Shown: positions 1-7,085, counted from the first letter of the stretch. The stretch: 7,113 nucleotides of DNA from an uncultured Gammaproteobacteria bacterium (GCA_913058195.1 CAJXPP010000114.1:1-7113); one strand, 5' to 3'. A program made the numbers and translations. The notes: generated from the sequence alone by a model not told the origin.

Positions 1-956
1 CTACCGGCGATGGTATTGCCATGGGTTGGCGTGCTGGTTGCAGTGTCGCTAATATGGAATTCATTCAATTTCATCCCACCTGTTTATTTCATCCCAAAGC
101 TAAGTCATTTTTAATCAGTGAAGTCTTGCGCGGTGAAGGCGCCAAGTTACTACTGGCTGATGGGTCTAGATTTATGGATAAATTTCATACCCAAGCAGAA
201 TTAGCCCCTAGAGATGTTGTTGCTCGAGCCATTGATCATGAGATGAAGCGACTCGGTGATGACTGTGTTTATCTTGATATTAGTCATAAATCAGCAAAAT
301 TTATAACAGAACACTTTCCAACTATCCATCAGCGCTGTCTAGATTTTGGTATTGATATGACGCGTGAACCCATTCCTGTTGTTCCTGCTGCACACTACAC
401 CTGTGGTGGTTTAATGACTGATTTAAATGGTCAAACAGATATTCCAGGCCTTTTCGCTATTGGTGAAACAGCACATACCGGCTTACATGGGGCCAATAGA
501 ATGGCGAGCAATTCATTATTAGAATGTTTAGTCTTTGCCCGCAGTGCCGCCCAAAAAATCAAACAGCAGCTCCCCTCTATGCGAATGGCTTCACCCCAAA
601 TACCCGCTTGGGATGCCAGTCGAGTAAAACCCGCTAAAGAAGCAATTTCAATTAGCCATAACTGGGATGAACTACGCCGGTTTATGTGGGATTATGTGGG
701 CATAGTACGATCAAAAGAACGCTTAAATAAAGCGCGTTCGCGACTGACATTATTACAGCAAGAGATTGATGAATATTACAGCCAAAATCGAATCAGTAGC
801 GACTTACTCGAATTACGAAATCTTGCTGATGTTGCTGAATTAATAATTACTTCAGCATTACAGCGTAAAGAAAGTCGCGGTTTGCACTTTATGCTCGATT
901 ACCCGGAACTGAGTCCAGATGAACTAAAGGATACTATTCTGTGCAAAAAGTCTTAG
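1..956 (+). CDS. nadB: L-aspartate oxidase, C-terminal part (5' end off the window)
   Basis: NadB oxidises L-aspartate to iminoaspartate with FAD, the first step of de novo NAD synthesis; NadA then makes quinolinate. The reading frame is open from base 3 ([12 protein letters not shown]), so the ATG at 21 is internal and the gene is cut by the window edge. The 317 visible residues compare with about 540 for the E. coli enzyme, so the N-terminal Rossmann FAD-binding part is absent. Family signatures seen are EFIQFHPT, the [11 protein letters not shown] block with the catalytic arginine, AHYTCGG, and [18 protein letters not shown] near the flavin. The C-terminal helical domain has [18 protein letters not shown] and the closing KESRGLH..LDYPE. 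The stop TAG is at 954-956, and the last 23 bases overlap the 3' end of the opposing ygfX. Family assignment is essentially certain. Confidence 0.97.
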   Translation, partial: TGDGIAMGWRAGCSVANMEFIQFHPTCLFHPKAKSFLISEVLRGEGAKLLLADGSRFMDKFHTQAELAPRDVVARAIDHEMKRLGDDCVYLDISHKSAKFITEHFPTIHQRCLDFGIDMTREPIPVVPAAHYTCGGLMTDLNGQTDIPGLFAIGETAHTGLHGANRMASNSLLECLVFARSAAQKIKQQLPSMRMASPQIPAWDASRVKPAKEAISISHNWDELRRFMWDYVGIVRSKERLNKARSRLTLLQQEIDEYYSQNRISSDLLELRNLADVAELIITSALQRKESRGLHFMLDYPELSPDELKDTILCKKS

Positions 957-1377
957 GATGCCGACAGTAAACACGTAGTTCCCTGAATTTTTCTGCTTCA
1001 AGCGCATCAACAAACAGTGTCACTGTTCTATAAGTCCAGATTGAGTCGCCTTTAAAATTCAATATCAGCAACGATGGCGTAGCAAAGCAAGATCGGAGTT
1101 GTAAGGCTTGAGTTCTATTTCCATTTTTAGATTCTAAATACCATTGTTGTTTTGCATCTCGCTCCAAACCAATTAAAGCTGCGCCAGATTCCAGCCATTG
1201 ATGTTGACGACAATAATAGATAAAGCTTGCTAATAAAATAATCATTGTTAATAGCGCTACTACAGATAATTCTAATAAGCTAAGTAATGTCAGCATCATC
1301 ATGCTGTGTACAGCAATTAAATACATCAATATGATTTTTGACCGATCAATAGCTAAGCTAAAAACAATCCGTGTCAT
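934..1377 (-). CDS. ygfX: YgfX/CptA family inner-membrane protein
   Basis: This 147-residue protein has two hydrophobic segments near the N-terminus (about residues 14-31 and 34-54). A soluble C-terminal half follows, with W-x-L spacing, a D-S-x-W-x-x-R block and the closing F-R-E-L-R-V, the layout of the YgfX (CptA, DUF1434) family. In E. coli YgfX is encoded with SdhE (YgfY/CptB) and was described as a membrane toxin acting on MreB and FtsZ; that role is debated and is only transferred here by family. The ATG at 1375-1377 is preceded by a purine-rich GGGAGAGAGG ribosome binding site. Its position between nadB and ygfZ, opposite in strand to both, is the usual one, but the partner sdhE is missing upstream. 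The residues are diverged, so the assignment leans on topology plus context. Confidence 0.85.
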   Translation of the reverse strand: MTRIVFSLAIDRSKIILMYLIAVHSMMMLTLLSLLELSVVALLTMIILLASFIYYCRQHQWLESGAALIGLERDAKQQWYLESKNGNRTQALQLRSCFATPSLLILNFKGDSIWTYRTVTLFVDALEAEKFRELRVYCRHPKTFCTE

Positions 1378-1442
1378 TTATCCTCTCTCCCTTGTGAGTT
1401 GAGATACAATAGCTGCAATTACTCTTTTAAGAATCAAACATT
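1378..1442. promoter_or_regulatory. Divergent ygfX/ygfZ intergenic region
   Basis: This 65 bp spacer lies between two divergent start codons, so it should hold promoters for both genes. Core elements are weak. TACAAT at 1405-1410 resembles a -10 box on the plus strand but has no matching -35 at the right distance. On the minus strand, TATTGT lies over nearly the same bases with TTGATT 20 bases upstream, which is too far for a typical promoter. The ygfX ribosome binding site (GGGAGAGAGG in transcript sense) is clear, whereas ygfZ has only a weak AAGAA about 10 bases before its ATG. The spacer is too short for the roughly 80-codon sdhE gene expected here. Confidence 0.45.
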
Positions 1443-2387
1443 ATGACTAACGCTTGGCAAAAAGCTATTCAGCAACAGCAAACAATTACCCAAGACTTTA
1501 ACACAGCAGAGTCGCCGAGTTTTGCTCCCCTACCACAGCTAAGTGTTTTAACAGTGAGTGGTGAAGATGCCCAAAGTTTCTTACAAAATTTACTGACTAA
1601 TGATGTCGCGGCTCTAGAAATTAATCAAAGTCAACTAACAGGGTTTTGTACTGCAAAAGGCCGTTTATTTGCACTATTTTTACTTATTCGCCGCAAACAA
1701 CACTACCAAATAGTCTTACCTCATTCCATGATTAACGTGCTGCAACAACGTTTGAGCATGTATATATTACGTTCAAAAGTAACTATTTCTGATGACACTG
1801 AGCAATTAGCACTTTTTAGTATTGCAAATACACAACAAAGCAATCTAGCCCTATTAAAACTATCTGAAGATGACTATCAGTTACTCGCGAACAATCAATG
1901 TTTATGTGTTATTTCAATGGATAAAACTGATCAACTATTAGATGCCATAGACAAGCTTAACTGGTCATTAACATCTGAAAGAGTATGGAACATCGCCGCT
2001 ATTGAAGCTGGTTTGCCAATGGTTTTTCCAGAAACAAAAGAAAAATTTACCCCGCAGCAAGTTAATCTCGATTTAGTCAATGGCGTAAGTTTCAAAAAAG
2101 GTTGCTATCCAGGCCAAGAAATTGTGGCAAGGTTACATTATCTAGGTACGCCCAGTAGACGCATGTTTTTAGCTCAAATAAACTCCAGCCAATTACCTAA
2201 TGTAGGTGATGAAATTCTTACTGATTCTGGCGCTACAGCTGGCCATATTGTTTATGCTGAAATACGTAGTAATGATGTTATTAAGCTATTAATCAGCCTC
2301 AAGTTATCTGATATAGAAAAATCGCTTCACACCGCTGACTCAGCAGATATTACTATTTTAAAAACCGAACTTCCTGAGCAAGCTTAA
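1443..2387 (+). CDS. ygfZ: tRNA-modifying protein YgfZ (folate-binding, Fe-S maintenance)
   Basis: YgfZ is a cytosolic member of the GcvT-like folate-binding family. It supports tetrahydrofolate-dependent upkeep of certain Fe-S enzymes, including the tRNA methylthiolase MiaB. The protein is 314 residues, close to the E. coli length. The family signature K-G-C-Y-x-G-Q-E is intact at residues 219-226 (KGCYPGQE) with the essential cysteine at 221, followed by IVARLHYLG. The N-terminal part carries L-x-V-x-G-x-D-A-x-x-F-L-Q-N-L-x-T-N-D (about 35-54) and FCTAKGR (68-74), also typical. ATG 1443 is the natural start, just after the divergent spacer; its ribosome binding site is weak. It ends 21 bases before the convergent end of the pilSR operon with no clear terminator between. 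Nothing indicates damage or transfer. Confidence 0.96.
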   Translation: MTNAWQKAIQQQQTITQDFNTAESPSFAPLPQLSVLTVSGEDAQSFLQNLLTNDVAALEINQSQLTGFCTAKGRLFALFLLIRRKQHYQIVLPHSMINVLQQRLSMYILRSKVTISDDTEQLALFSIANTQQSNLALLKLSEDDYQLLANNQCLCVISMDKTDQLLDAIDKLNWSLTSERVWNIAAIEAGLPMVFPETKEKFTPQQVNLDLVNGVSFKKGCYPGQEIVARLHYLGTPSRRMFLAQINSSQLPNVGDEILTDSGATAGHIVYAEIRSNDVIKLLISLKLSDIEKSLHTADSADITILKTELPEQA

Positions 2388-2408
2388 TCACTCTTTAAAT
2401 AAGCGCAA

Positions 2409-2930
2409 TTAAAACAACTCAATTCCATTGTCTTTCGGTCGCTGAGTTTGCTTCAAAGCCTCTTCGACCGACATACCTTGCATGACCATATCAAACATAT
2501 GGTGCTCGTCAGCTAGGGTATATTTTGATTTAATTTTTTCTTGCAATAGTGACCATTCAACAGGGCTATACAAACGAGCACTATCACCAACTAAATCAGT
2601 TAACGACTCTAGTGAGTGTGAGACATGACTTAATCGTTGAGTTAAAATATCATAGAACTGAAAAGCCACAATAGTATGTTTCATTTCGGCTGAGACAGCT
2701 TCACACTGTTCTACTATTTGCTGAGATTTGCCACCTTTTTGTGCTAATGACTCAATAACTTGGATCCGAGCAGCCATGGTTGTAAATGCATTGGTCAAGG
2801 TGCCTACTGAGTCATCCCCTTGCCGCATACTGGTTTCAATCTGAGTAACAGCTAGGTTCATCATGCGCACAGTCTCACGCACTTGGCTCCAATCTAAGTC
2901 AGGTTTTTGAGCACTCGAAGTCGTGGTCAT
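2409..2930 (-). CDS. Small helical protein with CheZ-like D-x-x-x-Q motif, possible response-regulator phosphatase
   Basis: This 173-residue soluble protein is predicted almost entirely helical, with no signal peptide or membrane segment. A long helical region (about 15-115) contains FQFYDILTQRL (90-100), where Asp94 and Gln98 are spaced as D-x-x-x-Q. The CheZ phosphatase has the same spacing (Asp143 and Gln147 in E. coli) in its CheY-P dephosphorylation site, also preceded by a Q/F-rich stretch. A second conserved-looking block follows (LYSPVEWSLLQEKIKSKYT, 120-138), then an M-F-D-x-V-M and S-V-E-E-A-L segment and a short polar tail ending I-E-L-F. It starts 16 bp after pilR on the same strand, with TGGGAT ahead of ATG 2930, so it is probably the last gene of the operon. 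The phosphatase role is inferred from motif and context; a structural or chemotaxis-adaptor role is possible. Confidence 0.6.
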   Translation of the reverse strand: MTTTSSAQKPDLDWSQVRETVRMMNLAVTQIETSMRQGDDSVGTLTNAFTTMAARIQVIESLAQKGGKSQQIVEQCEAVSAEMKHTIVAFQFYDILTQRLSHVSHSLESLTDLVGDSARLYSPVEWSLLQEKIKSKYTLADEHHMFDMVMQGMSVEEALKQTQRPKDNGIELF

Positions 2931-2946
2931 AATATTTCAATCCCAA

Positions 2947-4329
2947 TTATTCTAAATTCAGTTTTTTTAATTTATAGCGTAATGCACGAAACGTAATGCC
3001 TAGGTTTTTAGCTGCTGCCGTTTTATTCCAACGCGTTTCTTCTAATGCATTCTTAATCAATTCGCGTTCTTGCTGTTCAAGCTGACTACCCAAATCACTT
3101 TCTGACGCCAATAATATCTCAGAACTATTAGCACTGTTATCTGTAATAAGAGTATTCGTTGGCTCAATACTCTTATGAGCTTCAACTCTTGGCAACATAA
3201 GATCATCAACATCAATAACATCTCCATCAGCCCAAGTAATCGCACGTTCTAGTATGTTTTCTAACTCTCGAACATTGCCTGGGAATGCATAATCATTAAG
3301 CGCCTGTATCGCTTCTTGGCTAAAAGAAGGCCTTGAAATTCTGTTCTTTGCCGCAATATTATTTAAAATATGTTCAGCTAACAGTATGATGTCATTTTGT
3401 CGTTGGCGGAGTGGAGGCACAACAAGCTCAATCACATTTAGCCGATAATAAAGATCTTCTCTAAACTCACCATTGCGAACGCTAGCGGCTAGGTCCTTAT
3501 GCGTAGCTGACAATACCCGCACATCAATACTGATTTCTTCAGAGCCCCCTACAGGCCGTATCATTTTTTCTTGAATCGCTCGCAATAATTTAACCTGCAT
3601 CATTAGCGGTAAATCAGCCACTTCATCTAAGAATAAGGTGCCACCGTGTGCCGCTTGAAATAAGCCTTCCTTATCTGAAATAGCACCAGTAAATGAGCCT
3701 TTTTTATGGCCAAACAATTCACTTTCGACTAAATCAGCAGGTATTGCACCACAGTTAATTGGTACAAAGTCTTTGTCCGATCTTGCACCTAATTCATGAA
3801 TTAATTTTGCAACTAACTCTTTTCCTGTTCCAGATTCTCCACTAATGTAAACTGGTGCTTGACTACGTGCAAGCTTAGTAATTTTGCCTCTTAATGCCTT
3901 TATTACCTCTGTTTCACCAAGTAATTGACTTCGAGAACGCCGCTCCTTAATTCGCGTTTTCCCTGTTGACAGTTTGAGGGCAGAACTAACTAGTTCGCGT
4001 AAAACACGTACTTTCAATGGTTTTGAAACAAAATCAAAAGCACCTAACTTCAAAGCCTGCACTGCTAAGTCCATATTTCCATGGGCAGAAATTACCGCTA
4101 CAGGTAAAGCAGGGAAACGCTTCTGCAACATACTTACAAAATCCAAGCCACTTCCATCAGGCAATCGCATATCTGTAAGGCATAAATCAAAGGTCTGTTG
4201 ATTAAGGGCTTGCTCGGCTTGGGCAATGTTTTCAGCAGTAATGCAATCCACCGACATTGCAGATAGTGTCATAGACAATAATTCAAGGATATCGGGTTCA
4301 TCATCAATGATTAATGCTTGTGGGTTCAA
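2947..4329 (-). CDS. pilR: Sigma-54-dependent response regulator PilR
   Basis: PilR is an NtrC-class activator that, once phosphorylated by PilS, drives RpoN-dependent transcription, classically of the type IV pilin gene. The receiver domain (about 1-120) has Asp9/Asp10, phospho-acceptor Asp53, Ser81 and Lys103. The AAA+ domain (about 135-375) has Walker A GESGTGKE (164-171), the sigma-54 contact loop GSFTGA (211-216), Walker B LFLDE (232-236) and the FREDLYYRLNVIEL sensor/arginine-finger region. A serine/threonine-rich linker (about 381-410) leads to a Fis-type helix-turn-helix ending TRWNKTAAAKNLGITFRALRYKLKKL, in two overlapping blocks that match Pseudomonas PilR closely. The 460-residue length fits the family. 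The start is a TTG (4327-4329) overlapping the pilS stop as TTGA. NtrC-type alternatives are less likely given the PilS partner. Confidence 0.93.
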   Translation of the reverse strand: MNPQALIIDDEPDILELLSMTLSAMSVDCITAENIAQAEQALNQQTFDLCLTDMRLPDGSGLDFVSMLQKRFPALPVAVISAHGNMDLAVQALKLGAFDFVSKPLKVRVLRELVSSALKLSTGKTRIKERRSRSQLLGETEVIKALRGKITKLARSQAPVYISGESGTGKELVAKLIHELGARSDKDFVPINCGAIPADLVESELFGHKKGSFTGAISDKEGLFQAAHGGTLFLDEVADLPLMMQVKLLRAIQEKMIRPVGGSEEISIDVRVLSATHKDLAASVRNGEFREDLYYRLNVIELVVPPLRQRQNDIILLAEHILNNIAAKNRISRPSFSQEAIQALNDYAFPGNVRELENILERAITWADGDVIDVDDLMLPRVEAHKSIEPTNTLITDNSANSSEILLASESDLGSQLEQQERELIKNALEETRWNKTAAAKNLGITFRALRYKLKKLNLE

Positions 4330-5924
4330 TGTAATACCTCTTGTTTTTCAATTGGAAAACTCACCCTAAAACAAGCGCCGCCTTCCCCAGCTATATAGTT
4401 TAATCTACCTCCGTTCGCTTGGCACATCTCACGTGCCAAATATAAACCTAAGCCTGTACCACCTTGTCGCTCCGAGTGAAAAGGCTCAAATAAATATTGC
4501 TGTATTTCTTCAGAAATTCCGATGCCATTATCCTTAACATCTATTATCACATCATTATTTTCGGTGTAGAGTCCCAGTTTAACTCTTGTAACATCAGACT
4601 GTTCCGATGAGTAATGCCAAGCATTATTGACTAAATTCGACATAATCTGCTGTAATTGCTCCTCATCAATACTCACTCTTGCTAAGGGAGAATACACTGC
4701 AAGTTCTATATCATTTTTTTTGATACGGTTAATATCGCAGAACTCGGCAATAAAGCTTTCTAACCATAATGCCAATATAACCACCTTTGGATCAACTTTT
4801 TTCCGTCGACTCATTGATAATATCGTTTCAATAATGCCATTCATTCGTGCACTATGACGTTGAATGATATCAGTAAGTTTAGTTGTTGCAGGATCGCCTT
4901 CATGGGTTTCAGCTAATAATTCACCCGCATGACTAATCGCACCCAGAGGGTTTCTAATTTCATGAGCAATACTTGCTGTTAGTCTCCCTAATGAAGCAAG
5001 TTTCATTTGTTGAGCTTGTTGAGACAGTGCCGTGGCGCTCTCAATATACACCAGGGTTTCACCACTTTCTAAGGCAGTGAAACGAGCAAGAACTTCAGGT
5101 AAGTCAGGTTTAATTTCGATAGGGTCAAAAGTAGCTCGCAGGTCAGTTTTCCATTTAGTCAATTGTTCTGCCAATATAGGTGAAAAATAACGTAATGCTA
5201 TATCTGTATATTCACTCTTTATATCAAGTAAATCACGTGCAGACCGGTTACTTAATGTCACTCTACAATGACTGTCCAGAACAAGGATTCCTGTTTGCAT
5301 ACTACTGATAATATGTTGGTTCAGCATAGCCAGTTTATTAACATCTTGCCCTCTCTGATCAGCCAACAAACGAACAGTTTTCATTTTATATGAAAGTGTT
5401 TGAGCTAAGATTGCTGTTGCAAAAAAGGTTGCCCCCAGTAGGCCAGCATGGCTATATTTAGTAACGCCATCACCAGAAATTTGTGAATAACTCACTTCTA
5501 GTAATACTGCTAAGGTAGCAATTGCCGCGATAAAAGCTGATTGTCTACCTGGTATTAATGTTCCACCCACAACAACTACTACAACTAATAGAGATCCTAG
5601 TCCTGTAGACAAACCTCCACTGCTGTTAATTATTAGCGTCAGTAAAACAATATCTAAAATAAGTTGGGTTCGTGTATTGGCATGATATCGACCTACTTTT
5701 TTAAATGTGATAAATAACAGTAGTACGGCTAGTATTAAATAGAACAGAGTGACCTGACTATATAGCTCAGGATGTTCTGATCCTAGAAACTCAGGAGGAA
5801 GCTTTAGCCAATAAACCACAAATAAAGTTGTAGCAAGAAATAAGCGATAAGCAGAAAATATGCTTAATTCACGCCATGCTGGCACTGTTTCGGTAGCATC
5901 ATGACCGAAATTAAATAATGACAT
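4326..5924 (-). CDS. pilS: Membrane sensor histidine kinase PilS
   Basis: PilS senses a signal in the inner membrane, autophosphorylates and passes the phosphate to PilR; in Pseudomonas the signal includes pilin in the membrane. At 532 residues it matches the roughly 530 of P. aeruginosa PilS. Several hydrophobic segments (starting about 21, 57, 84, 109, 128 and 159) give the expected six-helix membrane part, followed by a PAS-like region (about 198-300). The HisKA domain has the phospho-site His321 in SIAHEIRNPLGAI. The ATPase domain shows the N box (around NLVNN, 430-434), the G1 box DNGIGI (465-470), the F box LFEPF (478-482) and the G2 box GGTGLGL (488-494). All catalytic motifs are intact. 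ATG 5924 follows the PP0621 stop by 9 bases with a weak AAGCAG site, and its stop overlaps the pilR start. Low regulator ambiguity because pilR is adjacent. Confidence 0.93.
   Translation of the reverse strand: MSLFNFGHDATETVPAWRELSIFSAYRLFLATTLFVVYWLKLPPEFLGSEHPELYSQVTLFYLILAVLLLFITFKKVGRYHANTRTQLILDIVLLTLIINSSGGLSTGLGSLLVVVVVVGGTLIPGRQSAFIAAIATLAVLLEVSYSQISGDGVTKYSHAGLLGATFFATAILAQTLSYKMKTVRLLADQRGQDVNKLAMLNQHIISSMQTGILVLDSHCRVTLSNRSARDLLDIKSEYTDIALRYFSPILAEQLTKWKTDLRATFDPIEIKPDLPEVLARFTALESGETLVYIESATALSQQAQQMKLASLGRLTASIAHEIRNPLGAISHAGELLAETHEGDPATTKLTDIIQRHSARMNGIIETILSMSRRKKVDPKVVILALWLESFIAEFCDINRIKKNDIELAVYSPLARVSIDEEQLQQIMSNLVNNAWHYSSEQSDVTRVKLGLYTENNDVIIDVKDNGIGISEEIQQYLFEPFHSERQGGTGLGLYLAREMCQANGGRLNYIAGEGGACFRVSFPIEKQEVLH
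4327..4341 (-). promoter_or_regulatory. Ribosome binding site and TTG start of pilR
   Basis: In transcript sense AGAGGT (4341-4336) is followed by six bases and then TTG (4329-4327). No ATG or GTG exists in frame between this TTG and the upstream in-frame stop at 4348-4350, and the next in-frame ATG would delete the receiver's acidic pair. The TTG shares bases with the pilS TGA stop (TTGA), which suggests translational coupling. Confidence 0.75.
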
Positions 5925-5933
5925 GATTACTGC

Positions 5934-6143
5934 TTATTTATCAGACTCAAGGTGCTCTTTAGAGCAATAATAATCATCCCCTAATCGCAGTGCTTCTTGT
6001 TCAAGAATATGTAAATTACAGTGTTTGCATTTCACCATTTTTCCAGCGATAGATTTAGGTGGAACAGTGCGGTTTCTTCGCAATAGACTGCCAATGATGA
6101 CGTAAAGCAAAAGACCAATAGCAATTAAAACTAAAATTCGCAT
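5934..6143 (-). CDS. PP0621-family small membrane protein with zinc-ribbon tail
   Basis: This 69-residue protein has one N-terminal membrane helix (about residues 3-20) followed by an arginine-rich positive patch (RRNR, 22-25), which predicts a cytoplasmic C-terminal part. The tail carries Cys39-x-x-Cys42 and Cys60-x3-His64 (K-C-K-H-C and Y-C-S-K-E-H), a likely zinc site, with E-A-L-x-x-G-D-x-Y-Y-C-S typical of the PP0621 family. Its molecular function is unknown. It is the first gene of the operon, 9 bases before pilS, and such proteins are commonly found beside pilS in Pseudomonas relatives, so a role in PilS signalling or assembly is a reasonable guess only. ATG 6143 is preceded by GAGG (6153-6150 in transcript sense) at six bases. 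Confidence 0.85.
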   Translation of the reverse strand: MRILVLIAIGLLLYVIIGSLLRRNRTVPPKSIAGKMVKCKHCNLHILEQEALRLGDDYYCSKEHLESDK

Positions 6144-6157
6144 TTAAAACCTCGTTC

Positions 6158-6192
6158 AATAAAAAGGGTATTCTGAAATAGAATACCCTTTT
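6158..6192 (-). terminator. Rho-independent terminator downstream of the TadE-like gene
   Basis: A perfect 12-bp stem (6162-6173 with 6181-6192; arm AAAAGGGTATTC) encloses a seven-base loop. On the minus strand the stem runs into TTTTTATT, a serviceable U-tract. It lies 43 bases after the stop of the TadE-like gene and only 18 bases before the PP0621 start, so it separates the two transcription units or acts as an attenuator in the operon leader. The plus-strand reading also ends in TTTTCTT, but no plus-strand gene ends nearby. Confidence 0.85.
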
Positions 6193-6208
6193 CTTAATTA
6201 GGAGTCTC

Positions 6209-6226
6209 GCCTTTAATAATAAAGGC
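6209..6226 (-). promoter_or_regulatory. Small hairpin with possible -10 box ahead of the PP0621-pilSR operon
   Basis: GCCTTTA (6209-6215) pairs perfectly with TAAAGGC (6220-6226) around a four-base loop. There is no U-tract, so it is not a terminator by itself. On the minus strand TATTAT (6221-6216) differs from the -10 consensus at one base, but the hexamer 17 bases upstream (TGTCCA, 6244-6239) matches only three of six -35 positions. If real, transcription would begin before the terminator hairpin at 6158-6192, leaving that hairpin in the leader. Weak evidence. Confidence 0.3.
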
Positions 6227-6235
6227 TGACATTAT

Positions 6236-7069
6236 CTATGGACATGACATCTTCACACCATCACACATTTTGTCGCCCACATTTGCATCATCATCTTCTT
6301 CATAAGCAGGCGATTGCATTCGGACAATAGCATCAGCAGAAATAATAAAACCTTCATTGGAATCAGCACGATTACCACAAAGACCTTGATAGCTTGATAA
6401 GGTACCTGCCGCTATATCAGTGTAATACCTATTTGCATCGGCAAACTTAGGATCATTTACCGTTTCATAAATACGTTGATTCGTACGTTGATTATTTAAC
6501 TCGCTCAGACTGCCAATAATTCTATTCACTAATGGCACCATTAATTTATAACAGTATTGAACGCGTATTTTCAATAAATTAGCATCCTGAATTGATGCAT
6601 CTCCCTTTAGCGTGGAGGGTCTATACATTAGATTATCATTAGGGATCTCATAAAAATTACCGGTATTTTTAACTCCAAAGCCAGTACCAGAAGCCGCTTG
6701 AAACTGTTTTCGTGTTGGGCTCAGTCTTATTATTTTAGTGTATTCATCAATCTCGCTTTGAGCGTCTCTTCTTGTACCAAGACTATTAATACCCGCATCG
6801 ATATCAGTCCTTACGGTAGTGAGTGATGCATTACTCGTATATAAAGGTGCCATTCCTCTGATTAAGCCACGTCTCAGTGAACTATAGGTTGCATTGTTAA
6901 CAGCACCTAACCTTGCTGACTGAAAGGTAGCATAGTTCAATGTTGTTTTTGCTGAATAAATTAGGCCAATTTGTATCGTTCCAAAGACCAACAAAATAAG
7001 TACCGGAATGACTATAATAAATTCAACCATAGCTTGACCATGACAGCTTCTCGCATAGGCTTTTGACAT
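6236..7069 (-). CDS. TadE-like pseudopilin protein, N-terminus uncertain at contig end
   Basis: The N-terminal part has the TadE-type signature: a short charged leader, then G-Q-A-M-V-E-F followed by a hydrophobic helix of about 20 residues (residues 14-38 from the chosen start). The glycine with glutamate five positions later is the pattern cut by prepilin peptidases such as TadV. The rest (about 240 residues) should lie outside the inner membrane. It contains a run reading I-S-A-D-A-I-V-R-M-Q-S-P near the end and four cysteines (173, 231, 269, 276), possibly disulphide-bonded. ATG 7069 gives 277 residues and a typical leader, but no ribosome binding site is visible and the frame stays open to 7085, where adapter sequence begins; the true start could lie beyond. 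Residues encoded by 7086-7102 are artefact. It probably serves a Tad-type or related secretion/pilus system, none of which is in view. Confidence 0.75.
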   Translation of the reverse strand: MSKAYARSCHGQAMVEFIIVIPVLILLVFGTIQIGLIYSAKTTLNYATFQSARLGAVNNATYSSLRRGLIRGMAPLYTSNASLTTVRTDIDAGINSLGTRRDAQSEIDEYTKIIRLSPTRKQFQAASGTGFGVKNTGNFYEIPNDNLMYRPSTLKGDASIQDANLLKIRVQYCYKLMVPLVNRIIGSLSELNNQRTNQRIYETVNDPKFADANRYYTDIAAGTLSSYQGLCGNRADSNEGFIISADAIVRMQSPAYEEDDDANVGDKMCDGVKMSCP

Positions 7070-7085
7070 CAATTGATAGCTAGAT

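Noticed and set aside
21..23. ATG at base 21 as the start of a short NadB
   Set aside because: Conserved NadB residues (T-G-D-G-I-A) continue in frame upstream to base 3, so this methionine is internal and the gene is truncated by the window edge.
2382..2404. GCTTA/TAAGC inverted repeat as a bidirectional terminator
   Set aside because: Only five pairs with a 13-base loop and no U-tract on either strand; too weak to call.
3057..3245. 62-codon open frame on the minus strand
   Set aside because: It lies wholly inside pilR in another frame, over the low-complexity linker, and its translation is leucine/methionine-rich with no family signature.
3682..3699. GSFTGA in place of the common GAFTGA loop of sigma-54 activators, as a possible defect
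   Set aside because: Pseudomonas PilR carries the same GSFTGA form to my recollection, so it supports the PilR call and is not a loss of function.
3974..4201. 75-codon open frame on the plus strand
   Set aside because: Antisense to the conserved PilR receiver domain; no recognisable motif, so it is a shadow of pilR.
4627..4857. 76-codon open frame on the plus strand
   Set aside because: Antisense to the PilS histidine kinase domain; no recognisable motif.
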